Shown here: one piece after another, positions 26,799-36,432 of the stretch
Layout: each line of letters starts with the position of its first letter
Position numbering within the stretch: the stretch's first letter is position 1
NCBI GenBank assembly: GCA_001657325.1
Contig: LWRO01000010.1
Coordinates: forward strand, 1-64,000
Length of the DNA: 64,000 nt
From: Geitlerinema sp. BBD 1991-9
Lineage (GTDB): Bacteria; Cyanobacteriota; Cyanobacteriia; Cyanobacteriales; Geitlerinemataceae
Direction: 5' to 3'
The notes under the pieces: model-generated
The model's database searches: none
Told to the model about the DNA's origin: nothing
What the model saw: the letters and a program-made list of their open reading frames with translations, nothing else
Program-made: the position numbers and the translations under genes

Positions 26799-28478
26799 AT
26801 GAAACTCCTGCTTAAACTTCTCATCATCGCACTCCTCTGGACGGCAGTTGTTAGTTCTGGCACGATCGGCTACGACACCAAACTTAGATTGAGAATTTCT
26901 CATGCTTTATGGACTGGACAAGAAGAGGTCGATCCAGACTTCAAACCCACTGTTCGCAGAGAAGAAGAAGCAGGTGTTTTAGGTGTTAATGGCAAACGCT
27001 ATATTGCTTACGATCTCGGTCAATCTTTAATCATGCTTCCAGGAGATTGGCTGGGAACCCAAATCCCCAAATGGTTGTCGCTCAACTTAAGTAACTATCA
27101 AGCTGAGGTTGTCCGAAATTTAGTCATTCGCTTCCTGATTCTTGTTCCCCTGAATGCGGCTGTCGTCGCTGCGGTTTTTTGGCTGGTCAAGCTATTTGGT
27201 TTTCCCGAAACCACTGCTGCCTTGTCTAGTCTCTTGACATTACTAGGAACTACAGTTTTTCATTACGCTCAAAGCGCACAGCAAAACAATCAAGTTTTGT
27301 TATTCGTCGTGTTAGGTTATGCAGCAGCACTAGCCGCGATTCTCAATCGAAAATATTGGCTTGCTGTAGTCAGTGGAATTGTATTGGGAATGACGATGCT
27401 GATTCGTGTTAGTAGTTTTATTCACGTTGCAACTGTTTTTTCGTTCTTTTTGGTCTGTGCAATTTATCAATATCGCAGCAAGGTTAATGAAATCATAAAA
27501 GTTTCTGCACTGTGGATTTTAGGCTTTTTTCCCGTAGCATTCTTAGGGCGAGTGTTCGACTATCTACGCTATGGTAGCTTTTTGAAAACGGGGCAGATGG
27601 TTTCGATCGAGCAACTCGAAACCGATCCCCTCTGGAATGGACTTCCACCGCTTCCACCGAATTCTCCCTTTAGCATAGAACCGCATGAAGGTATTTTAGG
27701 TGTTTTATTCTCCCCGGCAAAAAGTATCTTTGTCTACGATCCACTTCTCTTACCCTGCTTGATTTTAGGGATATTCTTTTGGAGAAGACTTTCTTTCTAT
27801 TTGAAAATTTATTTGGTTTCTGCATTTTTTAACCTCATCTTTCATATTTTCTTGACCTGTCGATTAGAGTTCTGGCACGGTGATTGGGGTTGGGCAGCAA
27901 GATATCATGTGACATCTGTGCATCTCTTGCTGATTCCACTGATTGCTGCGCTGTTGAATTATGCTCGATCGATCTCAGGGATGAGATTGCAAGTCGTTCG
28001 AGCGATCGTTGGAATTACCCTTACGGTTCAACTCGTTTCGGTCTTGATGCCGAATAGTTTGGAAGTTCTTCAGGAGAGAATGAAGCTTTCAGGAGCTGAA
28101 CGGGAAAGAGCTGCAGCTGTGATTTCTTACGCGAGTTTAGACTTTCGCTTGGGCCGTCGCTTGGTCAATATCGCTTGTCTGATCGACAGCTCGTTTTCAG
28201 ATCGGTGTGTAGAACGAATGAAGGACAGTCTAAGTCCTGATGAAGTATCTTCACTGGAAAAGCGAAATCGATTATTTTTTACGCCCTTTGAGCTATTACG
28301 CTTAACTCAAAACGATCTCGCACTCAGAAAGTTCGCTTATCTCGCTTTATTTGTCTGGATGGGATTGGTCTTTCTAGCGATTAGCATGACCGTGAAGTTC
28401 GTTTTAAAACTAAAAAAATTTGGAAATCGGGGCAACACAAAAACTTATTCGTCTATCAAATCATCGGAAATTCATTAA
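26799..28478 (+). CDS. GT-C-like polytopic membrane glycosyltransferase (putative)
   Basis: A 559-residue integral membrane protein with an N-terminal anchor (LLLKLLIIALLWTAVVSSG) and at least ten further helices. The first exoplasmic loop (about 25-95) is hydrophilic and contains YDTKLRLRISHALW, the position where GT-C enzymes carry an acidic catalytic loop. A second large loop around FDYLRYGSFLKTG and HGDWGWAARYHV resembles GT39/GT87-like proteins. It would transfer sugar from a polyprenyl-phosphate donor. GT-C assignment is by layout, context and general resemblance; the acceptor is unknown. ATG 26799 is preferred to the TTG that overlaps the previous stop. Confidence 0.7.
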   Translation: MKLLLKLLIIALLWTAVVSSGTIGYDTKLRLRISHALWTGQEEVDPDFKPTVRREEEAGVLGVNGKRYIAYDLGQSLIMLPGDWLGTQIPKWLSLNLSNYQAEVVRNLVIRFLILVPLNAAVVAAVFWLVKLFGFPETTAALSSLLTLLGTTVFHYAQSAQQNNQVLLFVVLGYAAALAAILNRKYWLAVVSGIVLGMTMLIRVSSFIHVATVFSFFLVCAIYQYRSKVNEIIKVSALWILGFFPVAFLGRVFDYLRYGSFLKTGQMVSIEQLETDPLWNGLPPLPPNSPFSIEPHEGILGVLFSPAKSIFVYDPLLLPCLILGIFFWRRLSFYLKIYLVSAFFNLIFHIFLTCRLEFWHGDWGWAARYHVTSVHLLLIPLIAALLNYARSISGMRLQVVRAIVGITLTVQLVSVLMPNSLEVLQERMKLSGAERERAAAVISYASLDFRLGRRLVNIACLIDSSFSDRCVERMKDSLSPDEVSSLEKRNRLFFTPFELLRLTQNDLALRKFAYLALFVWMGLVFLAISMTVKFVLKLKKFGNRGNTKTYSSIKSSEIH

Positions 28479-28509
28479 CGATCGACTGTTTTGAATGCAA
28501 TGTCAAACA

Positions 28510-28678
28510 CGCTCTAGGAGCCTTGTTTGCCAGGTTTCTAGAGCGCTAGTACAGAATTCAGGAGGCTTGATGTTGTGGTGGTGTGGGTGCGTTCGCGGGA
28601 ATTGCACGAACTGGACTTCCGCCGACTTCGGTGGCCCGCGAACACACCCTACGCGACTTTTCTGCCAGGTTTCTAGAG
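28510..28678. repeat. Composite intergenic repeat with 16-bp direct repeats
   Basis: TGCCAGGTTTCTAGAG occurs at 28528-28543 and again at 28663-28678. Between them GGGTGCGTTCGCGGG (28585-28599) faces its near-complement CCCGCGAACACACCC (28635-28649). The first direct repeat is also part of a CGCTCTAG/CTAGAGCG stem (28510-28545). The GTAGGGTGTGTT/AACACACCCTAC core is a widespread cyanobacterial intergenic repeat; another copy is at 58327-58434. Confidence 0.6.
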
Positions 28679-28707
28679 AGAACAAACGATGAGGATATCT
28701 AAAAGCG

Positions 28708-29757
28708 TCAATCACCCATAAAGGCTGGATAGACGAAAGCAAACGCCGTCGCTGCGGGAATTAGCGTTCCGTCTGCCTCTTCCACCACTACGGTTTCGAG
28801 TGTATCGTCCCAGTAGGCGCGGATCGATCGACCGTCAAATTCGATCGTGCGTTCCCCCATCTGCTCGATCTCTCGATGGATGAACTGCACGCTGTCTCCT
28901 GCAAATCGATCGGGCGCACCGCCAGAATCGATCGTCCAAATGTAGCTAATCGCCGCTTTCGGGTGCAGTTCGAGTTCGTCTTGATTGCGAACGGGGAAAA
29001 TAATGCGTCGATCTTGGTTGTAGGTTCCGTAAGGATACCGCTGGTAGTTCCGTTGATAACCCGTATTCGTCGAGAGAATTTGGCTGTCGGGATAGCGATC
29101 GAGCCACGCGCCGAGAGTGGTTTTCACCGCTGGAACGCGGGGTAAGTTGCGGTTGACGTTGCGTCCCAGCACGCCCAATCCCCAGGGCTGTACGTAGAGC
29201 GTATCGTCAGCTCGATCGTACATCACCAAACAGCTTTGATACAGTTTCCCCGATACGCCAAACGTGGTGTTGCCGCGATCGAACACGATCGCTGTATCGC
29301 AAAGCGGACAGTACGTCACACTCACGTTGACACCGCCAATGGTATCGTTGGCGATTTCGTGCCAGTTGAGAATTCCAATGGGATAGGCTTTCGCCTCGCC
29401 GTTGACGACAACGCCGATAATTTCCTCGTTGTTGCGAAACGGCGTGCTGGAAGCGGTATCGAACTGGGGTGAATCGATACTGGGAATCCCATCTTTCGGC
29501 GGCCCGCCATCGAGTAAATTGGCGGGGTTGACTCGTGCCTGGGCGAGTTGGAATTGCAAGGGTTGTGCGTCGCGAGCGTCCTTTTTTGTCTTGAGATCGA
29601 TCTCGCGATCGACCTTGCGAGCAGCAGGTACAAACTGGAAATCCTGCAATGAATGGAATTGAAAATTGTTTCGCCCCGCTTTAGCGACGAAGCCACTCAT
29701 TCCTAAGAGCAGTGTGAAAATTGCGGTTTTTCCCAAAATCTCGATCGAGCGCTTCAT
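28708..29757 (-). CDS. DUF3179 exported protein
   Basis: The ATG at 29757 gives a 349-residue protein with a signal peptide (LGKTAIFTLLLGMSGFVAKA). The DUF3179 signature is clear: EIIGVVVNGEAKAYPIGIL, WHEIANDTIGG, VTYCPLCDTAIVFDR with two cysteines 3 apart, and LPRVPAVKTTLGAW. DUF3179 proteins are periplasmic and of unknown activity; the conserved CPLC-type pair suggests a metal or redox role, which is inference. An upstream in-frame TTG (29850) lacks support. A terminator at 29871-29905 separates it from hemA. Confidence 0.9.
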   Translation of the reverse strand: MKRSIEILGKTAIFTLLLGMSGFVAKAGRNNFQFHSLQDFQFVPAARKVDREIDLKTKKDARDAQPLQFQLAQARVNPANLLDGGPPKDGIPSIDSPQFDTASSTPFRNNEEIIGVVVNGEAKAYPIGILNWHEIANDTIGGVNVSVTYCPLCDTAIVFDRGNTTFGVSGKLYQSCLVMYDRADDTLYVQPWGLGVLGRNVNRNLPRVPAVKTTLGAWLDRYPDSQILSTNTGYQRNYQRYPYGTYNQDRRIIFPVRNQDELELHPKAAISYIWTIDSGGAPDRFAGDSVQFIHREIEQMGERTIEFDGRSIRAYWDDTLETVVVEEADGTLIPAATAFAFVYPAFMGD

Positions 29758-29870
29758 GGGGAACGCCTCCGCAGTGTCGGATAATTTCTCGGACAACAGA
29801 TTCGGACAACTATTCGGAGTACGATCTCGACACTCGATCGGATGAAGCAAGAGATGCGTTCGCAGACCGC

Positions 29871-29905
29871 AAAAACCCCGGCTTCGATCGGAAACCGGGG
29901 TTTTT
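29871..29905 (-). terminator. Rho-independent terminator of hemA
   Basis: AAAAACCCCGG and CCGGGGTTTTT form perfect 11-bp arms around a 13-base loop. It lies 25 bases after the hemA stop and has a T-run on the reverse strand, so it ends hemA transcription before the DUF3179 gene. Confidence 0.85.
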
Positions 29906-29929
29906 GAAAATCGATCGAATCCGAAACCA

Positions 29930-31216
29930 CTAGCTGCTGACGGCTTCCTCTTCGAGATCTAAATCGAACAGCAGATGGAGCGTTTGCATGGCGCGGCGGC
30001 GAGCTTCGATATCCTGTTGCGCCCGCAGTTGTACCATCGGATCGTGCAGAATTTTATTGACGATCCCTCGGGTCATCGCCTCGATGACCTCTTGGTGCTT
30101 CTCGGCAAACTCCGTTCCCAGTCGAGACAGGGCTTTTTCGAGTTCCTGTTCCCGAATCGTCTCCACTTTCCGCCGCAGGCTGCTGATGGTGGGAACGGTT
30201 TCGAGAGAACGCCACCAATTTTCAAAATTTGCGACTTCTTCTTCGAGGAGTCCTTCCGCTTCTAGAGCCATTTGACGGCGGCTTTCCTGGTTTTGCGCCA
30301 CCACCGCTTTGAGGTCGTCGACGTTGAAGCAACGCACGCCGTCGAGTTCGCTGACGTTGGTGTGAACGTTGCGAGGGACGGAAATATCGAACAGCATCAA
30401 CCCCGAACGCGCCACAGGTTGCAAGTTCTCGCGATGGAGAATCGGTTCCGTCGCGCCCGTACTCGTAAAGACCAGATCGGCTTCTCCAATGGCGGAAATC
30501 ATTTCAGACAGCGGACGCACGGCGATGTCAACATCGGGGAATTTATTCGCGAGTTCTTTCGCCCGGTGGCTCGATCGATTCACGATCGTAATGTTGCCCG
30601 CCCCTTTGGACGTGGCGTGTTGCACCAACAGCCGCGCCATTTTACCTGCACCCACGATACAGATGCGTTGGTCTTCCAAGTTCGGTACTTTCATTTGCGC
30701 CAGTTCCACCGCCGCTGAGGAGATGGACACCGCACCTGTACCGATGCTGGTTTCCGTGCGCACCCGTTTGCCCGCGCTGATAGACTGTTTGAACAGTTGG
30801 TTGAGAACGCGGCCGACTCCCTGATGTTTCTGAGCCAGTTTGTGGGTCGTTTTCACCTGTGCCAGGATTTGACCTTCACCGAGCACCAAACTTTCGAGTC
30901 CGGCACTGACGCGCAACAGATGCATCACCGCGTCTTGGTGGAGCAACACGAACAGATACGGCCGTAACTTCGGTAAGTAAATGTGGCTTCGATCGGCGAG
31001 AAACTGACTGACTTCCCGCACGCCCGGTTCTGTGTCTTTGGCGATGAAATAAATTTCTAAGCGGTTGCAGGTGCTGAGAATGGCAACTTCTTCGATATTG
31101 GGATAGCTGCGTAACTGAGCGATCGCACTTTCAATTTGCGGCTCGGGAATACTCAGTTTTTCGCGAACTTCGACGGGCGTTGTTTTGTGACTTAACCCAA
31201 CAACAGCAATATTCAT
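29930..31216 (-). CDS. hemA: Glutamyl-tRNA reductase
   Basis: The 428-residue enzyme reduces glutamyl-tRNA(Glu) to glutamate 1-semialdehyde with NADPH, the first committed step of C5 tetrapyrrole (chlorophyll, haem, phycobilin) synthesis. It starts [20 protein letters not shown]; the catalytic cysteine is Cys50 in STCNRLEIY. The NADPH domain follows ([13 protein letters not shown], then [11 protein letters not shown]), and the C-terminal dimerisation helices end with [15 protein letters not shown]. Length and motifs are complete. It lies downstream of glpX on the same strand with a 124-base gap. Confidence 0.97.
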   Translation of the reverse strand: MNIAVVGLSHKTTPVEVREKLSIPEPQIESAIAQLRSYPNIEEVAILSTCNRLEIYFIAKDTEPGVREVSQFLADRSHIYLPKLRPYLFVLLHQDAVMHLLRVSAGLESLVLGEGQILAQVKTTHKLAQKHQGVGRVLNQLFKQSISAGKRVRTETSIGTGAVSISSAAVELAQMKVPNLEDQRICIVGAGKMARLLVQHATSKGAGNITIVNRSSHRAKELANKFPDVDIAVRPLSEMISAIGEADLVFTSTGATEPILHRENLQPVARSGLMLFDISVPRNVHTNVSELDGVRCFNVDDLKAVVAQNQESRRQMALEAEGLLEEEVANFENWWRSLETVPTISSLRRKVETIREQELEKALSRLGTEFAEKHQEVIEAMTRGIVNKILHDPMVQLRAQQDIEARRRAMQTLHLLFDLDLEEEAVSS

Positions 31217-31340
31217 AAGTTTGTTAACGGTTTAATTGTTAATTTGTTTTTTGGACGATCGAAAAAAGTTTTGAACACTCAAACAGCAATCCGTTCGCTA
31301 CTTCGGAGATAGAAGCAACGAACGGAAAACTTGGCAGAGT

Positions 31341-32378
31341 CTAGCTCAGTTGCAAGTATCTCGGTCGATCGAACATATGAACGGTATCGACGAACCGAGC
31401 CGTTTTGCTTTGGCTGGAAATGACCAGGGATTGCGTGCGCGCGCCGCCGTGGAAGAAGCGAACGCCTTCCATCAACGTGCCGGGGGTAATTCCGCAAGCC
31501 GCAAACAGGATAGTTTCGCCCGAAGCCAGTTCATCAGCGTCATACACCTTATCGGGATCGGTGATGCCCATGCTGTTGAGGCGCTCGATATTGCTTTCTT
31601 TGCTTTCGCCGATCAGGCCAGTTTTCACGATTTCCGGATCGTAGATGAGCTGTCCTTGGAAGTGACCGCCCAAGCAACGCATGGCGGCGGCGGAAATCAC
31701 CCCTTCCGGTGCAGCACCAATTCCCATCAAGGCGTGAACGTTGGTTCCGGAGAACGCGCAGGAAATGGCCGCAGACACGTCACCGTCGCTAATCAGACGG
31801 ACGCGCGCACCGGCTTTGCGGATTTCTTGGATGAGTTCTTTGTGACGGGGGCGATCCATCACGATGACGACCAATTCTTCCACAGTCCGATCCATGCAGT
31901 CGGCGAGGATTTGCAGATTTTCGGTGGGAGATTTGCGGATATCGACGTGGTTTTTCGCAACTGGCGGTGCGGCCAGTTTGTTCATGTAAAAATCGGGCGC
32001 GGCGAACAGTCCGCCTTTTTCGGAGATGGCCAGCACTGCCATGGAGCCGTTTTGTCCGTAGGCAACGAGGTTCGTCCCTTCACAGGGATCGACCGCGATG
32101 TCGATTTCGATGAGTTCGTCGGGGTTGCAGTGGTCTTTGGCATCGTCTTGAGTGCAGATTCCCACTTCTTCGCCAATGTAGAGCATCGGCGCGTCGTCCC
32201 GTTCGCCTTCCCCGATGACAATGCGACCGCGCATATGGATTTTGTTCATGCGTTCGCGCATGGCTTCCACCGCAACGTGGTCGGCGGTGTTTTTCTCACC
32301 TTTACCCATCCAGCGGGCAGAGGCGATCGCCGCCTGTTCGACGACTTCAATAATTTCTAGACCCAGCGTACTTTCCAC
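31341..32378 (-). CDS. glpX: Class II fructose-1,6-bisphosphatase / sedoheptulose-1,7-bisphosphatase
   Basis: With the GTG at 32378 the product is 345 residues, the standard cyanobacterial length, and begins with [24 protein letters not shown] about 10 bases upstream of this GTG supports it over a TTG at 32447. Motifs are [15 protein letters not shown], the Li-sensitive phosphatase metal site [10 protein letters not shown], and [15 protein letters not shown]. In cyanobacteria this bifunctional enzyme performs both bisphosphatase steps of the Calvin-Benson cycle in the cytoplasm. A 336-codon frame on the opposite strand is only its shadow. Confidence 0.96.
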   Translation of the reverse strand: MESTLGLEIIEVVEQAAIASARWMGKGEKNTADHVAVEAMRERMNKIHMRGRIVIGEGERDDAPMLYIGEEVGICTQDDAKDHCNPDELIEIDIAVDPCEGTNLVAYGQNGSMAVLAISEKGGLFAAPDFYMNKLAAPPVAKNHVDIRKSPTENLQILADCMDRTVEELVVIVMDRPRHKELIQEIRKAGARVRLISDGDVSAAISCAFSGTNVHALMGIGAAPEGVISAAAMRCLGGHFQGQLIYDPEIVKTGLIGESKESNIERLNSMGITDPDKVYDADELASGETILFAACGITPGTLMEGVRFFHGGARTQSLVISSQSKTARFVDTVHMFDRPRYLQLS

Positions 32379-32988
32379 GGATTCGATTCTCCCAAATGGT
32401 GACTTCGCATTCTTGACAATTGCACTTTGTTGTGCTACAGCGTCCAAACGGCTTGAGGAGCGATCGATCCCTATCTTTTAAAGGTCGGGGCCGATCGAGC
32501 GCGGGCGCGTTCGTGCGAGAACGTATCGTTCTTTGCCCTTCTGTAGCCAATCGTGCTTAAGGTTCGATACAGGCAAGCGATTCGCTTTAATTTATCGACC
32601 TGTTAGGTGTGATTGTCCCGATTTTTGGTGCCGTTTTCAACCGGTTGACACGATCGAGTGTCAGATGCCGCTGTAAGAATTCACATCCACCCGACTATCT
32701 TCAACTCTCGGGCCAACGCCAACGGGTCAGCCGCGTTGCGCTCTGGCAACATCAGCTAAAGTCTACCAGAGGTCGGATACCCTCGAAGTTGGAAACGAGA
32801 ACGTTTGTGTTAAGTTTTGCTGCTACGAGAAAAAGAAGGCCGAATCTCGGATATCGATCGAGGGGTTAAGCGTTCGCATCAAGAAAGTTGTCCCTTCATA
32901 CCGGCTTATGTTTCACTTTGGATACTCTTTCCCCAAATTCCTGAAAATTTATGCCAAACTGAGGTGCACCCTCCTGAAACGTTCGGCA
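32379..32988. other. Long intergenic region upstream of glpX and the FhaC gene
   Basis: About 600 bases between divergent genes. It includes the short inverted repeat GACAC-GATCGA-GTGTC near 32647-32662 next to a TTGACA string at about 32645, a possible regulated promoter, but no -10 at standard spacing is evident. In-frame ATG 32908 could extend the FhaC protein upstream. No RNA gene is recognised. Confidence 0.45.
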
Positions 32989-34833
32989 ATGAGTTTGAAA
33001 CGGCAACCTAGACTCAATTGGAACGGCCAATCACGGAGGCCGAAGTTCGATCGTCGATCTTTGGCGATCGGCTTGGTTGTGGTCTGGACGAGTGCGATCG
33101 AAACGACTTTTGCTCAACCCACCCCGTCTCCAGAGGCCGTCAAGTCAATCTCCCTCAAAACACTTGATTTGGCGCAAGTGCCACCGAACTCTCAACCGCC
33201 ACTTCCTCAGCCTGGACTTCCCCCGCCGCGACCTGCGCCTCAACCCAGCCTTCCCGAACCCGACATTTCCGAACCGCTTCCCCCTCCAGAAGAACTCCTT
33301 CGACCTCGAGACGGCGACTTGCCCGAGGAAGGGTTAGAGTCGATCGAAGGGACGATCGACATTCGCGGCTACCAAGTTGAGGGCAGTACGGTTTTCGACC
33401 CGGAAGAGTTTGACGAAGTACTAGAAGAGTATATCGGGGAAATTTCGTTCGCCCAATTGCTGCAAGCACGCTCGGCCGTAACGCAGCTTTACATTGATAA
33501 TGGCTTTATCACCTCGGGGGCTATCCTTCCCCCTCAAACCATCGAAGACGGAATCGTCACCATTCGCATCATTGAAGGGGCGCTCGAGGATATTATCGTC
33601 ACAGGAGATCGTCGCCTGAATCCAGGCTACGTTCGGTCTCGCCTCGAACTGGCAACCGATGCGCCGTTGAACGTGAACGATTTGCTCGAAGCCCTCCAGC
33701 TCTTGCAACTCGATCCTCTCATTCAAAACCTATCAGCGGAACTGTCGGCCGGATCTCGTCCGGGTTTTAACTTGCTCGAGGTGGAAATTGCAGAGGCGAA
33801 AACCTTCCGCCCACTGTTACGCATCGATAACGGTCGATCGCCGACGGTTGGGGCGTATCGCGGCACGATCGAAATTAACGAAGGGAATTTGTTCGGCATT
33901 GGGGATTCGGTGAACTTATCCTACAGCCGAACAGAGGGAAGCGACGAGTTCGAAGCCGCTTATCGAGTTCCCATCAACCCTCGCAACGGAACGATCGGGG
34001 CGTATTTCCGTATTACCGGAAGTGAAATTATTGAAGATCCCTTCGACGAACTCGACATCGAAGCGGATTCGCGAGATTACGAGATTTCCTATCGCCAACC
34101 GGTGATTCTCAACCCCAGTCAAGAGCTAGCTTTGGGTTTGACGATCTCTCGGCGGGAAAGCGATACAGAACTCCTCGGAACGGGTTTTCCCCTGTCGGAC
34201 GGCGCGAACGACGATGGGGAAACGAGACTGTCGATGTTGCGGTTTTTCCAAGAGTGGACGCAACGAGGCCCCGAACAAGTTTTCGCCGCTCGCTCTCAGT
34301 TTAGCTGGGGGATTCCATTCCTCGATGCGACGGTGAACGGCACGGCTCCGGATAGTCGTTTCTTTGCATGGCGCGGTCAAGCCCAGTATTTGCGATTGCT
34401 GTCGGACGGCGGGATTTCGCTGTTACTTCGATCGGACATTCAACTGTCGACCACCTCTCTCGTCGCGCTCGAACAGTTCGGTTTGGGAGGGAACTTTAGC
34501 GTTCGCGGCTACAGCCAAGACTTTCTGTTAGCCGATAACGGGTTGTTTGCTTCGGCTGAATTGCGCTTTCCCGTCTGGACGGCGAACAACGGCAACGATC
34601 GATTGGAAATTCGCCCGTTTTTTGATGTCGGTAACGTGTGGAATATCGATGAAGCTGCCCCCGATCCGTCAACGCTGGTTTCCGTTGGGGTCGGACTCAA
34701 CCTCAGTCTCGCCAATCGCTTGAATGCCAAAATTGATTGGGGAATTCCCCTCATTGATGTAGACGAACGCGAAAATCGCGATGTATTCGAACGTCAGGAA
34801 ATCTACTTTTTATTTGAGTGGCAACCGTTTTAA
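32989..34833 (+). CDS. ShlB/FhaC/HecB-family two-partner secretion transporter
   Basis: From ATG 32989 the protein is 614 residues; an ATG at 32908 would add 27. A signal peptide (SLAIGLVVVWTSAIETTFAQ) is followed by a proline-rich linker (about 55-110), a POTRA_2 domain (DIRGYQVEGSTVFDPEEF ... GFITSGAILPPQ ... IRIIEGALEDI), a second POTRA-like part, and a C-terminal 16-strand Omp85-type barrel. The barrel carries FSVRGYSQDFLLADNG (VRGY/F signature) and ends FLFEWQPF with a terminal Phe. It exports a large TPS exoprotein through the outer membrane. No filamentous haemagglutinin-type partner is adjacent. Confidence 0.92.
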   Translation: MSLKRQPRLNWNGQSRRPKFDRRSLAIGLVVVWTSAIETTFAQPTPSPEAVKSISLKTLDLAQVPPNSQPPLPQPGLPPPRPAPQPSLPEPDISEPLPPPEELLRPRDGDLPEEGLESIEGTIDIRGYQVEGSTVFDPEEFDEVLEEYIGEISFAQLLQARSAVTQLYIDNGFITSGAILPPQTIEDGIVTIRIIEGALEDIIVTGDRRLNPGYVRSRLELATDAPLNVNDLLEALQLLQLDPLIQNLSAELSAGSRPGFNLLEVEIAEAKTFRPLLRIDNGRSPTVGAYRGTIEINEGNLFGIGDSVNLSYSRTEGSDEFEAAYRVPINPRNGTIGAYFRITGSEIIEDPFDELDIEADSRDYEISYRQPVILNPSQELALGLTISRRESDTELLGTGFPLSDGANDDGETRLSMLRFFQEWTQRGPEQVFAARSQFSWGIPFLDATVNGTAPDSRFFAWRGQAQYLRLLSDGGISLLLRSDIQLSTTSLVALEQFGLGGNFSVRGYSQDFLLADNGLFASAELRFPVWTANNGNDRLEIRPFFDVGNVWNIDEAAPDPSTLVSVGVGLNLSLANRLNAKIDWGIPLIDVDERENRDVFERQEIYFLFEWQPF

Positions 34834-34888
34834 CAACTACCGTATCGATACGAGTTCGCGGTTGCACTCGACGAGGGGTTTAACACCG

Positions 34889-34916
34889 AGTTTGGGGTGA
34901 AGTCATGCCCCAAACT
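34889..34916 (+). terminator. Hairpin downstream of the FhaC-type gene
   Basis: AGTTTGGGG and CCCCAAACT form perfect 9-bp arms around a 10-base loop, 56 bases after the stop. There is no strong T-run; termination is likely but not certain. Confidence 0.5.
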
Positions 34917-35298
34917 TCCCCCATTTTCGGAAAGATTCAGAGGGGAGATTTGTAAAATAGATTCTAAGGGTGAGGGGACAAACAATTGATACGGACAATC
35001 GATGAAGTGCATCCCGATTGAAATGGATGGGCGTAGCGACAGTCAGGATGCTTTTGCTTGCGTTACAAAACGTTTAGATTGGGAAGTTTCATGAGTCGAT
35101 TGGGGTATTTCGATTTCCTACAATTGTAGATTGTAAAAATTCAGTTGAGATGGATCTTTCCAGTTCTAGAAGCGCGTCAAAAAGTTTCAACTCTATACAG
35201 AATTGAGGAGCGATACGGCTTTCCTCCCAATTTTCTCGTCTTGCTAAGAAAGAATGGTATTTATTTATATAAACTGGCAACTGACGCACGGAGAATGA
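34917..35298. other. Intergenic region before the LRR gene
   Basis: About 380 bases without a supported gene. It contains CTACAATTGTAG, a perfect 12-bp palindrome near 35118, and an AT-rich stretch (about 35255-35275) directly before the LRR gene that may be part of its promoter. No RNA gene is recognised. Confidence 0.4.
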
Positions 35299-35952
35299 AT
35301 GCGAATGAACGCCAAATGGTTGAGTTGGGTTAGTGCAGTACTCGCTTTAGTGGGGGGAAGTGGAGCGATCGAGGTTTCAGCGAGTTCTGTCAAGCAAGCC
35401 GAGACGTACAGTAGCTTTACGGACTGGTGTGTCAACCGAGACTCGATCGATCCTGCGGCCGCCCATACAGTCGAGGTGCTGCTAGAACGGGCGCAAACGA
35501 AAGACTGCGATCGAGCGACAGCCCATCTGACACGCCAGCGAACACTCTTTCTCAACAACGAGGAGATTGTCGATGTAGCACCCGTTGCATCATTGACCCA
35601 TTTGACGCAGCTTTATCTGCACAACAACGATATTTCCGATATTTCGCCTCTCGGGGCCATGACGAATCTCGATCGACTGTATCTCGGATATAACAAAATT
35701 TCCGATTTGTCGGGACTTTCTTCACTAACAAACCTGTGGGGACTTTATCTCAACTTCAATCAGATTTCCGATGTACGTCCGCTGTCGTCTCTGACGGGTT
35801 TGCACGAGTTAGCACTAAGCAACAACCAAATTCGCAACGTAAACCCGCTTTACGCCCTTCCTAATTTGGAACGAGCCTTTATTCACGGCAACCCGATCGC
35901 GCGCCAAATCTGTCCGAACAACCCCGATGCACTCTGTTTTATCGGCAACTAA
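35299..35952 (+). CDS. Exported leucine-rich-repeat protein (internalin-like)
   Basis: The 217-residue protein has a signal peptide (WLSWVSAVLALVGGSGAIEV) and a short cysteine-containing cap (SSFTDWCVNR; DCDRA). About five 22-residue LRRs of the SDISPL type follow: SLTHLTQLYLHNNDISDISP, MTNLDRLYLGYNKISDLSGL, SLTNLWGLYLNFNQISDVRP and so on. It ends with a cysteine-bearing cap (CPNNPDALCF). The layout matches exported bacterial LRR proteins that bind proteins or glycans. No membrane or wall anchor is present. ATG 35299 is preceded by GGAG; ATG 35305 is also possible. Confidence 0.87.
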   Translation: MRMNAKWLSWVSAVLALVGGSGAIEVSASSVKQAETYSSFTDWCVNRDSIDPAAAHTVEVLLERAQTKDCDRATAHLTRQRTLFLNNEEIVDVAPVASLTHLTQLYLHNNDISDISPLGAMTNLDRLYLGYNKISDLSGLSSLTNLWGLYLNFNQISDVRPLSSLTGLHELALSNNQIRNVNPLYALPNLERAFIHGNPIARQICPNNPDALCFIGN

Positions 35953-35985
35953 GTCGATCGGAAGTTAATACGGTAACGATCGATC

Positions 35986-36024
35986 GTTAGAAGCCCGACG
36001 TCTCTGGGTCGTCGGGCTTCTAAC
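35986..36024 (+). terminator. Strong terminator of the LRR gene
   Basis: GTTAGAAGCCCGACG and CGTCGGGCTTCTAAC form perfect 15-bp arms with a 9-base loop, 34 bases after the stop. It is the most stable hairpin in this part of the window. Confidence 0.8.
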
Positions 36025-36432
36025 GTTTCACCAACCAATGAGGAGGAAAGTCTTCTGTTGAGACTGTACTTTTGATAATAGCTTGCCAAATCTCATTTGG
36101 CGTGTAAAGTTTTTATACTTCACAGTTAAGTTTCATGATTTATCGTAAATTTATCGTTCAAAATACGACAGTTTAGATTTTCGAGCGACTAGAATGGCGA
36201 GCATTACATTAGTTTCAATCATCGTTCTATTGGATCTTTCATCGATTCAATCGGCAACGATTTGAGCGAATAACTCATAAAAACGATCGAATATCAATAT
36301 CGCGGAATATAACAATACGCTGAATCGATCGTCAATTTTCGATTCAGTGGGCTGTTTTTTGGAGTGTTAAAACCAGTTCGATCGGTAGTTTCGATCGACT
36401 CAAAACGTCGTTTCAGAAATGAATTGAATGCC
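36025..36432. other. AT-rich region upstream of the Tc-toxin relic
   Basis: About 400 bases with no supported gene. The frame of the relic is open from 36364, but the sequence before ATG 36433 is not protein-like. No element ends or RNA genes are recognised. Confidence 0.45.

Noticed and set aside
31350..32360. 336-codon forward frame opposite glpX
   Set aside because: It is the mirror of the glpX codon pattern; the encoded protein has no family features and glpX is certain.
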